55,576 bases of DNA from Enterococcus lacertideformus (GTDB taxonomy: Bacteria > Bacillota > Bacilli > Lactobacillales > Enterococcaceae), in assembly GCA_015680865.1 (NCBI GenBank), contig JADAKE010000007.1, forward strand, positions 1 to 55,576, given 5' to 3'. Under the pieces are notes generated by a model that saw only the letters and a program-made list of their open reading frames with translations, was not told where the DNA came from and searched no databases. A program made the translations under genes and the position numbers. Positions 28,328-36,531 of the stretch are shown here, one piece after another (the first letter of the stretch is position 1; the number at the start of each line of letters is the position of its first letter).

Positions 28328-29017
28328 TTAGAAAGAAGCTTGGTCTACATGGATACCAGGTCCAAATGTTGTTGTTACAGTGATATTTTTCATGTATTGA
28401 CCTTTAGCTGCTGATGGTTTAGCTTTCACTAATACATCGTGGATTGTTGCAAAGTTTTCAACTAATTTATCATTGTCGAATGAAACCTTACCTATTGGTA
28501 CATGGATGTTTCCAGCTTTGTCTACGCGGTAAGTTACTTTACCAGCTTTTACTTCGTTAACAGCTTTGGTTACGTCCATTGTTACAGTGCCAGTTTTAGG
28601 GTTTGGCATTAAGCCTTTAGGTCCTAAAACGCGTCCTAGACGACCCACAGTTGCCATCATATCAGGCGTAGCAACAACTACATCAAAGTCAAAACAGCCA
28701 TTTTGGATTTTTTGGACCATGTCGTCATCACCAACGAAATCTGCACCAGCTGCTTCAGCTTCTTTTGCTTTGTCTCCTTTAGCAAAAACTAAAACAGTTT
28801 GTGTTTTACCAGTTCCGTTTGGTAATACTACAGCACCACGGATTTGTTGGTCTGCTTTTTTAGGATCTACGTTCAAACGGTATGCAACTTCAACTGTTGC
28901 GTCAAATTTTGCAATGTTTGTTTCTTTTGCTAAAGCTACTGCCTCGGCAACAGGATAAACTTTACTTGAATCAACTTTTTTTAATGCATCTTGCATTTTT
29001 TTGCTCTTTTTAGCCAT
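28328..29017 (-). CDS. rplA: Ribosomal protein L1
   Basis: A 229-residue 50S stalk protein, also a translational repressor of its own operon. Family motifs include [20 protein letters not shown] and [18 protein letters not shown] good ribosome binding site precedes it. It is co-transcribed with rplK, with a 102-bp gap that carries an ACGTGGGAGG motif also found before rplK. Confidence 0.97.
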   Translation of the reverse strand: MAKKSKKMQDALKKVDSSKVYPVAEAVALAKETNIAKFDATVEVAYRLNVDPKKADQQIRGAVVLPNGTGKTQTVLVFAKGDKAKEAEAAGADFVGDDDMVQKIQNGCFDFDVVVATPDMMATVGRLGRVLGPKGLMPNPKTGTVTMDVTKAVNEVKAGKVTYRVDKAGNIHVPIGKVSFDNDKLVENFATIHDVLVKAKPSAAKGQYMKNITVTTTFGPGIHVDQASF

Positions 29018-29119
29018 TTTGGTTCCTCCTTGATTGTGGTTATAACGGTTGTACCTCCCACGTGTTCTATATCTTTCAATACAGAGCCAACTGAGAAGCT
29101 ACTTTCTTAGGGTAATAGA

Positions 29120-29542
29120 TTATTCTACAGTGATCCCCATGCTTCGTGCAGTTCCTTCAACCATGCGCATTGCTGCTTCGATATCAGCTGCGTTTAGGTC
29201 TTCCATTTTTAATTCAGCGATTTCTTTTACTTGATCGCTAGAAACTTTAGCAACTTTATTTTTGTTTGGTTCACCTGAACCTTTTTCGATCTTAGCTGCT
29301 TTTTTCAATAATACTGCAGCTGGTGGTGTTTTTGTAACGAAAGTGAACGAACGATCTTCGTATACAGAAATAACAACCGGAATGATTAAGCCTGCTTGAT
29401 CAGCTGTACGAGCATTGAATTCTTTTGTGAATCCCATGATGTTGATACCCGCTTGACCTAGTGCAGGACCTACTGGGGGAGCTGGAGTTGCTTTACCTGC
29501 AGGAATTTGCAATTTAACGATTTTTTCTACTTTCTTTGCCAC
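29120..29542 (-). CDS. rplK: Ribosomal protein L11
   Basis: A 140-residue protein of the GTPase-associated centre. The N-terminal domain ([20 protein letters not shown]) and the C-terminal rRNA-binding domain ([19 protein letters not shown]) are both complete. First gene of the rplK-rplA unit, with its own promoter at 29666-29693. Confidence 0.97.
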   Translation of the reverse strand: MAKKVEKIVKLQIPAGKATPAPPVGPALGQAGINIMGFTKEFNARTADQAGLIIPVVISVYEDRSFTFVTKTPPAAVLLKKAAKIEKGSGEPNKNKVAKVSSDQVKEIAELKMEDLNAADIEAAMRMVEGTARSMGITVE

Positions 29543-29665
29543 GAGACATACCTCCTTAAGTCCGTGATGTGGTTAATTGGAGATGCATATTTCTCCTCCC
29601 ACGTTTTCTCTCATAACCTTTTGATTATCAGATAAAATAATGCGCACGACAATGCACACTAATAC

Positions 29666-29693
29666 AGTATAGCAAATTTATTCTTTTTTTCAA
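29666..29693 (-). promoter_or_regulatory. Sigma-A promoter of rplK-rplA
   Basis: Minus-strand TTGAAA (29688-29693) and TATACT (29666-29671) with a 16-bp spacer, about 120 bp upstream of rplK. The leader between carries ACGTGGGAGG, repeated before rplA, a possible L1 recognition site. Confidence 0.7.
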
Positions 29694-30028
29694 GTTTTTT
29701 CCCAATAAAATTCTATGTTTATTGGAGGAATCGCTAAAAAAATGCTTAAAATACGCTGTAAGTCTCACTCACCACTCTTCTTTTGTGATACACTTACGCC
29801 AAGAAGTACATTGTTCAAAAGTGGGCAACTGTCAATTTGGTACGTGAAGGAGTAACCATTAATTTCTCCTATCTTTTTGTGTACATTTTTGTAGCCTTGT
29901 TCATTAGGTTTATCCCTTTTTATTTTTTACCTCCAGTTTAAGAGACTTGATTCACTTACTGTTGACCTTAATGAATGAGCCAGCCTTCGTTTTTGAATCC
30001 TTCAAATAAATGAGTCATTGATTGAATG
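29694..30028. other. Intergenic region between divergent rplK and sdaAB
   Basis: No gene found. The stretch is AT-rich with no strong hairpin. It separates the rplK promoter from the serine dehydratase promoter region. Confidence 0.4.
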
Positions 30029-30040
30029 CGCTATATAGCG
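30029..30040. promoter_or_regulatory. Palindrome CGCTATATAGCG in the sda promoter region
   Basis: A perfect 12-bp palindrome lies 26 bp before the sdaAB start, next to TTGATT upstream and TATATA downstream that could serve as promoter elements. Its placement suggests an operator for repression of the serine dehydratase genes. The regulator is unknown. Confidence 0.4.
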
Positions 30041-30065
30041 ACTATATATTTAAAGAGGTGGGAAA

Positions 30066-30731
30066 ATGAAAGAATTAAAATATCGTAGTGTCTTTGATAT
30101 TATTGGCCCTAGTAGTTCTCATACCGCAGGAGCTGCACGTATTGGGAAAATCGTCCGCAGTATTTTTGGCGAACAACCCGATTCTGTTGATATTTATCTT
30201 TATGAGTCTTTTGCTAAAACCTATCGTGGACATGGAACAGATATTGCATTAGTCGGTGGTTTATTGGGGATGGAGCCAGATGATGAACGTTTGGCGGATT
30301 CACTAAAATTAGCCTATAAAGCAGGGATGGAAGTCTTGTTTGTGCCTAGAGGAGAAAAAGCACCGCACCCTAATTCTGTTAAACTACTATAATAAAATAT
30401 ATAAAAAAAAGGATCTCGTAAACTTTCTGTCACTGGTATTTCGATCGGTGGCGGAAATATTCAAATCTCAGAATTAAATGGCTTTAAAATTTCTCTGACC
30501 ATGGGAACTCCTACGCTCATCATCGTTCATCAGGATGTGCCAGGAATGATTGCAAGAGTCACCAATATTCTTTCTGAAACAAATACAAATATTGGCACAA
30601 TGACTGTCACAAGAGAGGCAAAGGGTGAAAATGCCATTATGATCATTGAGGTAGATTATCCCCAAGTAAAGGACACGATAAAAAAACTAACGCTATTACC
30701 TAATATTGATAGCGTTAATTATTTTGATTAA
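30066..30731 (+). pseudogene. sdaAB: L-serine dehydratase beta subunit, interrupted by clustered stop codons
   Basis: The N-terminal part (SVFDIIGPSSSHTAGAARIG, TDIALVGGLLGM) and the C-terminal ACT domain (MGTPTLIIVHQDVPGMIARV) belong to SdaAB, which pairs with SdaAA to deaminate serine to pyruvate. The two parts are in the same frame, but between HPNSVKLL and KKGSRKLSVTGISIGGG lie three stops within 15 nt (30390-30404: TAATAAAATATATAA). The C-terminal half remains readable through GGGNIQISELNGFKIS. AGGTG precedes the start. It is followed by intact sdaAA 13 bp later. Confidence 0.85.
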
Positions 30732-30744
30732 AGGAGGGAGAAAG

Positions 30745-31617
30745 ATGTTTTTCTCTATTGAAGAATTAGTCCAACAAGCAAAAAACTACCCAAGTATAGC
30801 GGATTTGATGATTGCGGTAGAAATGGAAATGAGTGGACGTTCTCGTGAACAAATCATCGCTATTATGGAAAAAAATCTTAGTGTCATGGAACAATCCATT
30901 GCCCAAGGAAATGAGGGCGTCACATCAGTAACGGGCATCACAGGAGGGGATGCTAAAAAATTAGCATCTTATCTAAAAGAAGCTGATTTCCTAAGTGGAG
31001 AAACCATTTTGTCAGCTGTTCGTAATGCGATTGCTGTCAATGAAGTCAATGCCAAAATGGGACTGATCTGTGCCACACCTACTGCTGGTAGTGCAGGTGT
31101 TGTCCCTGGGGTGTTGATGGCTGTACGCAAACGCTTAAACTTAACACATGAACAACAACTTGCATTTATATTTACAGCCGGAGCCTTTGGTTTAGTCATT
31201 GCCAACAATGCTTCGATCAGCGGCGCAGAAGGTGGCTGTCAAGCAGAAGTAGGTTCTGCTAGTGCTATGGCTTCAGCTGCATTAGTATGCGCTAAAAATG
31301 GTACTCCCCATCAAGCAGCACAAGCTGTGGCGATCACCTTAAAAAATATGATGGGTTTAATTTGTGATCCAGTGGCAGGGCTAGTCGAAGTCCCTTGTGT
31401 CAAAAGAAATGCGCTAGGCTCCTCTCAAGCTTTTATCTCTGCCGATATGGCGTTAGCTGGGATTGAAAGTGTCATTCCTCCTGATGAAGTGGTAGCTGCC
31501 ATGCACCAAGTGGGTCGGCAAATGCCCGCTATTTTTAAAGAAACTGCAGAAGGTGGATTAGCTGTCACACCTACAGCTAAAAAATTAACAAAAGAAATTC
31601 TAGAGAAGAGTTCATAA
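30745..31617 (+). CDS. sdaAA: L-serine dehydratase, iron-sulfur-dependent, alpha subunit
   Basis: The 290-residue catalytic subunit. Cysteines for the [4Fe-4S] cluster are in place in the CATPTAGSAGVVPG, GGCQAEVGSA and LICDPVAGLVEVPC regions. AAAGGAGG lies 6 nt before the ATG. Because the beta subunit is broken, activity is doubtful unless the separate beta fragments still assemble. A hairpin terminator follows. Confidence 0.94.
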   Translation: MFFSIEELVQQAKNYPSIADLMIAVEMEMSGRSREQIIAIMEKNLSVMEQSIAQGNEGVTSVTGITGGDAKKLASYLKEADFLSGETILSAVRNAIAVNEVNAKMGLICATPTAGSAGVVPGVLMAVRKRLNLTHEQQLAFIFTAGAFGLVIANNASISGAEGGCQAEVGSASAMASAALVCAKNGTPHQAAQAVAITLKNMMGLICDPVAGLVEVPCVKRNALGSSQAFISADMALAGIESVIPPDEVVAAMHQVGRQMPAIFKETAEGGLAVTPTAKKLTKEILEKSS

Positions 31618-31671
31618 GTTTCAGATATTTTCACTTTCTATGATTAAATAAATCCTTTTTTACACAAAGCT

Positions 31672-31702
31672 GAGGTATTCCATGGATTTTGGTAGATGCC
31701 TC
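31672..31702 (+). terminator. Terminator after sdaAA
   Basis: GAGGTATTCCA and TGGTAGATGCCTC can pair with one wobble and a small internal bulge, followed by AATCTTTT, 55 bp beyond the sdaAA stop. Confidence 0.5.
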
Positions 31703-31877
31703 AATCTTTTGCTTGAAACTCTAACTTTCTTCTTATTTTCACGGTAGGTCTTTCAAGAGCCTAGCTTCTATTATTCGGTTTGCATTTCTGAACTAAATTA
31801 CTCTATCTCGTCATATTTTCACAAAATAGCCATAAAATAGATAATAAAGAAAAGAACATCAGTCAGTTTACAAGTAT

Positions 31878-31929
31878 AAAAAAAGCAATTCATGAACATT
31901 CAATAAAAACTTTCATGAATTGCTTTTTT
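31878..31929. terminator. Bidirectional terminator between sdaAA and the lipoprotein hydrolase
   Basis: AAAAAAGCAATTCATGAA (left arm) and TTCATGAATTGCTTTTTT (right arm) enclose a 16-nt loop. A/T tails on both sides allow termination of both convergent units. Confidence 0.85.
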
Positions 31930-31994
31930 ATCCAGCTTAGATTTTGAACCTATCATTGATTATCTAAATATTTCTCCTCAACCAAGCCATTCTT

Positions 31995-32873
31995 TCACTT
32001 CCAAAGAAACTGGCTCACTTCTCTGTCAATTTTTTGGTTTTCATGTAGCATACTGTGTGACGCATTCTCTCCTTTAATTACTTTTTCTTCTACCACATTT
32101 CCATGTTGCTTCAACAAAGCATAGACTGCCAAGGCGCTATTTAAAGGTACCGTTCCATCACTTAGATCCGTCTCACTCAATTGTCCAGCGACTAATAAAA
32201 ACTGAGTAGTAGTAGGAACATTTCCAATCAGTTGCTGGTAGTCTTGGTAACGACTAGACATTATAGCTGGACCATTTTTTAACTCATCTGCTAGGCTTTG
32301 CCCACCATCGTCTTCAAAGTCATTAAATGGTGCACCGATCGCAACGAATTTTTCTATTTTGGGTAACGATGTATCTTGTCCATAAGTTGCCAAATAGCGT
32401 AAGCCACTGACGCCACCCATCGAATGACCGACAACATTTACTTGCTCGATCCCATAAGTCGTTTGAAGGTAACTTAGACAAGCTTTAATCCACTCGGTCT
32501 GATTCCATTCATTATTTTTATTATCTGCAAATAATACTTGGATCATTGGATTATCGGCTTTTTTTGAAAGCTCTCCTTCTGCTTGTACATTTCCATTCAC
32601 ATCAACAGTTAGCGTCACTTCTTTTTTGCCACTGCCAGACTCTTGTAACCGCTGAATCATCCCTTTAAAAGAATTGACAGTCCCACTATAACCATGGAAA
32701 AACAAAGTCGGTATGGCAGATTGGAGATCTTTTTCTTTCGTTTTTTGTGTCGTTTCAATGGTTTTCGCTGTTTTGGACGTTTCAACGGCCGATTTTGACT
32801 GGCAACCACTAATAAAAAAGATACTTATTAGCATCAAAACACCGACTACACCATATTTTCTCCAAATTTTCAT
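31995..32873 (-). CDS. Alpha/beta hydrolase lipoprotein (DUF915-like)
   Basis: A lipoprotein signal peptide ends in the lipobox ISGC (MKIWRKYGVVGVLMLISIFF then ISGCQSK). The mature part has TLFFHGYSGT (oxyanion region), the nucleophile elbow GHSMGG, and a later Asp and His (SDGTVPL, ASHSML) completing a Ser-Asp-His triad. This is typical of Gram-positive surface hydrolases of the DUF915 type; substrate unknown. I prefer the second ATG (32873), better spaced from GAGG. It lies between nusG and the serine dehydratase genes. Confidence 0.85.
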   Translation of the reverse strand: MKIWRKYGVVGVLMLISIFFISGCQSKSAVETSKTAKTIETTQKTKEKDLQSAIPTLFFHGYSGTVNSFKGMIQRLQESGSGKKEVTLTVDVNGNVQAEGELSKKADNPMIQVLFADNKNNEWNQTEWIKACLSYLQTTYGIEQVNVVGHSMGGVSGLRYLATYGQDTSLPKIEKFVAIGAPFNDFEDDGGQSLADELKNGPAIMSSRYQDYQQLIGNVPTTTQFLLVAGQLSETDLSDGTVPLNSALAVYALLKQHGNVVEEKVIKGENASHSMLHENQKIDREVSQFLWK

Positions 32874-32969
32874 CATTCACCTCTTATCCCATAAAACAAA
32901 CTTTTTCAATGACTTAGCTTCTTATTCTAGCTATTACTGATTAAACTTGTGTCTGTCATTACTTGCAAA

Positions 32970-33031
32970 AATAAACCGAATTTTTGCAAAAAAAAAACAA
33001 CAAGAACAACTTTTGCAAATCTCGGTTTATT
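32970..33031 (-). terminator. Long imperfect hairpin after nusG
   Basis: AATAAACCGA and TCGGTTTATT form the outer stem; TTTGCAAAA-type sequences extend it inward, with an A/T run in the loop. It lies 68 bp beyond the nusG stop and probably terminates the rpmG-secE-nusG transcript. Confidence 0.6.
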
Positions 33032-33098
33032 ATTTGAAAGTGTGACTAACTATGAACACGACCTTCCGTCCCTATTAGCGAGGATCTTTTCACTGTTC

Positions 33099-33644
33099 TT
33101 AGTCAATCTTATCTACTTGGTCAAAATCAAGTTCTGTACTTGTTTCACGACCAAACATATCGATATTTACTTTTAATTTTTCTTTTTCTTCATCCACTTC
33201 AGTGACTTGACCTTCTAATCCAGCAAATGCACCTTCAATGATTTTAATCACTTCGCCAACTTCGATTTCTAACTCTGTTTGACGTAGACTCATGCCGATT
33301 GATCGTAAAATTTGACTGACTTCTTCCGGCAACAACGGCGCTGGTTTACTACCTGCACCATGTGATCCTACAAATCCTGTCACACCAGGAGTATTACGAA
33401 CAACATACCAAGAAGCATCAGTCATAATCATTTCTACTAATACATAACCGGGAAAGGTTTTATGAACGATTTCTTTTTCCTTACCGTTCTTTAATTCTGT
33501 TTCAGTTTCTTCAGGAACAACCACACGAAAGATAAAGTCAGCCATTTTCATGCTTTGCGCACGAGATTCGATATTTGCTTTTACCTTGTTTTCATAGCCA
33601 GAGTAAGTATGTAATACATACCAATTTTTTTCAAAAGATTCCAT
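33099..33644 (-). CDS. nusG: Transcription antitermination/termination factor NusG
   Basis: The 181 residues comprise an NGN domain (WYVLHTYSGYENKVKANIES, PGYVLVEM, NTPGVTGFVG) and a C-terminal KOW motif (GEVIKIIEGAFAGLEGQV). It binds RNA polymerase and modulates pausing. It lies downstream of rpmG and secE, the usual Firmicutes order. Confidence 0.97.
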   Translation of the reverse strand: MESFEKNWYVLHTYSGYENKVKANIESRAQSMKMADFIFRVVVPEETETELKNGKEKEIVHKTFPGYVLVEMIMTDASWYVVRNTPGVTGFVGSHGAGSKPAPLLPEEVSQILRSIGMSLRQTELEIEVGEVIKIIEGAFAGLEGQVTEVDEEKEKLKVNIDMFGRETSTELDFDQVDKID

Positions 33645-33743
33645 TAAAGGCTCCTCATTTCGTTGTAAAATAAAAAAACCTCAGTCCCCCGAAGTTTTTC
33701 TTTATGCTAATTATAGCACTGTTTTCCTATTTTTACTAGCGTC

Positions 33744-33914
33744 TTATTTCAAGAGGAAACTAAACAAGCTTTGGATCGCTGTATCCATTACGAAAAACAT
33801 TACACCAAAGATAATTGATGTTTCAATAACAATCAGTGTATCTTTACGTAATTGTTTGCGGTTAGGCCAAGTTACTTGTTTCATTTCATCTTTTACACTT
33901 TTAAGAAATTTCAT
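33744..33914 (-). CDS. secE: Preprotein translocase subunit SecE
   Basis: A short gene of 56 codons, MKFLKSVKDEMKQVTWPNRK at the N-terminus. VTWPNRKQL is the hallmark of SecE, followed by one membrane helix (VIETSIIFGVMFFVMDTAI). SecE clamps the SecY channel. AGGAGG lies 6 nt before the ATG. It sits between rpmG and nusG. Confidence 0.95.
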   Translation of the reverse strand: MKFLKSVKDEMKQVTWPNRKQLRKDTLIVIETSIIFGVMFFVMDTAIQSLFSFLLK

Positions 33915-33931
33915 ACTTATCCTCCTATGCT

Positions 33932-34084
33932 TTATTTTGTTTCTTTATGTAATGTATATTGATTACAATATTTACAAAATTTATTGATTTCCAAACGTTC
34001 GCCACTTTTTCCTTCACCCACCGATTTGGTATAGTTTCTAGAACCACAAACGGAACAAGCTAATGCTGCTTTTTTCTTTGCCAT
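33932..34084 (-). CDS. rpmG: Ribosomal protein L33
   Basis: A 50-residue zinc-ribbon type L33 starting [20 protein letters not shown], with two CxxC pairs (CSVC and CKYC). This is the zinc-containing version common next to secE in Firmicutes. The promoter is at 34129-34155. Confidence 0.94.
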   Translation of the reverse strand: MAKKKAALACSVCGSRNYTKSVGEGKSGERLEINKFCKYCNQYTLHKETK

Positions 34085-34128
34085 CCGCACCTACCCCCTC
34101 ACTGAAAATCAAAATCATACTTATTCAC

Positions 34129-34155
34129 AGTATCATGGAAAAGTTTTTCTGTCAA
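34129..34155 (-). promoter_or_regulatory. Promoter of rpmG-secE-nusG
   Basis: A perfect -35 TTGACA (34150-34155) with GATACT (34129-34134) 15 bp downstream on the minus strand. The spacing is slightly short but no better -10 is present. Confidence 0.6.
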
Positions 34156-34244
34156 TTAATGCTTAAAGAACCTATTGTTTTATAATTAATTATGATATGA
34201 TTAATTATAAATTAAGTAAAAATGAGATATATGGAGGTAATTTG

Positions 34245-34886
34245 ATGTTACTAAAAACACTCGTATATAAGAAAAAAGAGCTAACAACCGTTACAGAAAC
34301 GAACACCTTACAAGAAGCATTAGAGACTCTAGAAACTTCTGGTTATCGATGTGTACCAATTTTAGATGCTTCGGGAAATATTTTCCGAGGAAATATTTAC
34401 AAAATGCACATCTATCGCCATCAAGCAAATGGTGGAGACATGTCTTTACCCGTCACACATCTTTTGAAGAATGCCACTAAATTTATCTACTTAGACACAT
34501 CCTTTTTTAAAGTATTTTTCACTATCAAAGAATTACCGTATATTGCAGTCCTTGACAATGACAATCATTTCTATGGCATTTTGACACATAGTACATTGTT
34601 AAATATGCTCTCCCAATCTTGGAGTGTAGAACAAGGAAGCTATGTCTTAACAATTGCCTCTACTGGAAAACAAGGTGACTTAGCAACTATTACAAAGATT
34701 GTAGCAAAACACAGCAGCATTGCAAGCTGCATCACTTTAGACATCGAAAAAGAAGAATATATCCGTCGCACCTTGATTACATTGCCTGCCCATACAGATC
34801 AAATGGTATGCGATACAATAGTTAACCATCTAGAAAAGAAAAATTACAAAGTAATCGAAATCGAAAATCTACAAAATCCAGCATAA
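34245..34886 (+). CDS. CBS-CBS-ACT protein, probable c-di-AMP-binding CbpA type
   Basis: The 213-residue protein has two CBS motifs (TLQEALETLETSGYRCVPIL; LPYIAVLDNDNHFYGILTHS) followed by an ACT-like C-terminal domain (GDLATITKIVAKHSSIASCI). This layout matches Listeria CbpA and its enterococcal relatives, which bind cyclic di-AMP. The function follows from architecture only. The start is the ATG at 34245, after GGAGG (7-nt spacing), not an upstream ATG without a site. A perfect 23-bp terminator follows. Confidence 0.75.
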   Translation: MLLKTLVYKKKELTTVTETNTLQEALETLETSGYRCVPILDASGNIFRGNIYKMHIYRHQANGGDMSLPVTHLLKNATKFIYLDTSFFKVFFTIKELPYIAVLDNDNHFYGILTHSTLLNMLSQSWSVEQGSYVLTIASTGKQGDLATITKIVAKHSSIASCITLDIEKEEYIRRTLITLPAHTDQMVCDTIVNHLEKKNYKVIEIENLQNPA

Positions 34887-34963
34887 CCCATGCGATAAAA
34901 AATTCTTGTAATGAAAAAGAAAATGGATCCAAGGTTTAAGCTATGCGCTAAAAATGAAGAAAC

Positions 34964-35019
34964 GAGGCTGGGACAAATACTCATAATGCCATATCCTTAT
35001 GAGTATTTGTCCCAGCCTC
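34964..35019. terminator. Terminator made of two opposed GAGGCTGGGACA repeats
   Basis: GAGGCTGGGACAAATACTCA at the start of the left arm (34964-34986) is repeated perfectly inverted at 34997-35019, giving a 23-bp stem with a 10-nt loop, then CTTTATTT. It is the most complete member of the repeat family in this window and shows that the family can work as a terminator. Confidence 0.85.
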
Positions 35020-35165
35020 TCTTTATTTACCATTCAAGTCATGATGCAAACAACAGATGAAAGCGATTTCCTTTTACCTTTAATTGTAATTTTAGTTGAA
35101 CAAACTTTTTCTTTCCAAAAATCCTTGCTTTAAAAAATAACTAAAAGACAGGTATTTTTTACTCT

Positions 35166-35669
35166 TTACACACGCTTCTCAAAGTCTAAAGTACGGTTTA
35201 AGTAATACATTAATGGCGCAGAAAGAGCCATAACAATGAACTCACTCAATGCAAGAGTTCCATAGGTTGTCCAAAAAGCAGTACCCCCTGTTGGAACCAA
35301 CATATAGGCAATTAACCACATGCCAATCGTAAAGAAAATAGTATTCAATGCTAGTCTTATTTTTACACTTTTTACTCGATTTTGCATCAAGGCGGTCAAT
35401 CCCAAAGAAAGGAATGTCTGTCCCCCACCATAGATGACATCTAATACTCCAAAACCAAAGAAGGCATTATAAATAACGACACCACCTAAAACACCCCAAA
35501 GTAGCTTTCGATTAAAGACTACTAAGTGATTAAGACTCTCTGAAATACGAAATTGAATTGGACCAGAAGAGACGGGTGCCACTAAAACTGTAAGTGCCAA
35601 ATATAAAGCCATGATGATACCATTTGCCACAACGACCATTAGTCGTTGGTGTTCTTTCGTTTTTTGCAT
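35166..35669 (-). CDS. queT: Queuosine precursor transporter QueT (ECF S-component)
   Basis: A 167-residue membrane protein with GPIQFRISESLNHLVVF and GVLDVIYGGGQTFL, the QueT signature. It is the substrate-binding subunit of an energy-coupling-factor transporter for preQ1 or another queuosine precursor. The identification is strengthened by the preQ1-I riboswitch just upstream. It appears monocistronic. Confidence 0.9.
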   Translation of the reverse strand: MQKTKEHQRLMVVVANGIIMALYLALTVLVAPVSSGPIQFRISESLNHLVVFNRKLLWGVLGGVVIYNAFFGFGVLDVIYGGGQTFLSLGLTALMQNRVKSVKIRLALNTIFFTIGMWLIAYMLVPTGGTAFWTTYGTLALSEFIVMALSAPLMYYLNRTLDFEKRV

Positions 35670-35684
35670 AAAAATTCCTCATTT

Positions 35685-35725
35685 CTCCAAGTTTTTTTAA
35701 CGCGGGATGGTTGATGAACCGCGGT
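35685..35725 (-). promoter_or_regulatory. PreQ1-I riboswitch upstream of queT
   Basis: The minus-strand RNA reads CGCGGUUCAUCAACCAUCCC, then GCG, UUAAAAAAA and CUUGGAG. It fits the preQ1-I pattern: P1 stem CGCGG/CCGCG, a loop with GGUUC, the A-rich tail, and a 3' segment whose UUG can pair with loop CAA just before the C expected to contact preQ1. The GGAG in the pairing tail may be the ribosome binding site, implying translational repression by preQ1. Confidence 0.85.
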
Positions 35726-36410
35726 TATAACAAACAAGAATTTATTATAGCAGAGAACATAATAATTTAAAACCACTTCAATAAAAATGTTTGTCGCAAC
35801 TGATAGAAAAGATTTGCAAAAAAATCTCGAAAATAGCTATTTATTAAGAAACATAGCAATTCCTAAGCTTATCTGTTTGCATTCTAGAATAGGGGAAGAT
35901 TCGAGATTTCCCTGATTATCAAATTTATGTAAAAATCCTATTCAAGAATAAACCTGTAACTACCGCGATCACTTTTTCAATACTGGGCATACCCACAAGA
36001 ATCGTAACTCAGTGCTCGTCATGATCTTTCCATTGTTCTAGATATTGATATTTTCAAGTACTCATTTCATCAGTAATAATGAAATAGATTTCCTCGTGAG
36101 TAGTTGAGCGGATCAATGTATTTAAACTATACTCTGGATCATTTTTTTGTTATTGAAAAAAAGAAATGAAATCAAAATATTTCCATCATTTTACCGTAAG
36201 TAAACTACATCTCTTGTCAAGTATTCCCTAATATGGACAAGAAGACGGTGAAGGTATGGAAAAATAGCCTCTTGATTTGCAACTGTCGACTAAAAAATAA
36301 TTTTTTTAGTACAATGTATTACGTTGATTTTTATGGCTCAGCTTAATAAAATGTATTGACGCATAAATCATATTTTTCCATTACAAATTCATAAGAAAAA
36401 TATAAACAAA
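35726..36410. other. Non-coding stretch upstream of queT, possible gene relic
   Basis: Contains the queT promoter region near 35745 and then about 600 bp without an open gene. On the minus strand, around 35950-36110, short pieces such as THEEIYFIITDEM and YQYLEQWKDHDEH look like decayed coding sequence, faintly reminiscent of antibiotic-biosynthesis-monooxygenase-type small domains. The assignment is weak. Confidence 0.3.
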
Positions 36411-36518
36411 AAGAGGCTGGGACAGAAGCCCGCTTATTTCCGAAGGAGTTGCTTCTGCTCCCGCCATTTATACGAGAGTGTGAAACAAAAGGAATCTTTA
36501 CTTTTGTCCCATGCTCTC
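36411..36518 (+). repeat. Composite GAGGCTGGGACAGAAG / TTTTGTCCCATGCTC repeat
   Basis: The first part (36411-36465) is AGAGGCTGGGACAGAAGCCC followed by CGCTTATTTCCGAAGGAGTT and CTTCTGCTCCCGCC. The second (36484-36518) is AACAAAAGGAATCTTTACTT then TTGTCCCATGCTC. It lies at the recD2 3' end, where it probably provides the terminator. Related copies occur at 16679-16745, 21785-21845 and 24973-25007. Confidence 0.6.
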
Positions 36519-36531
36519 TTTGAACAACTTC

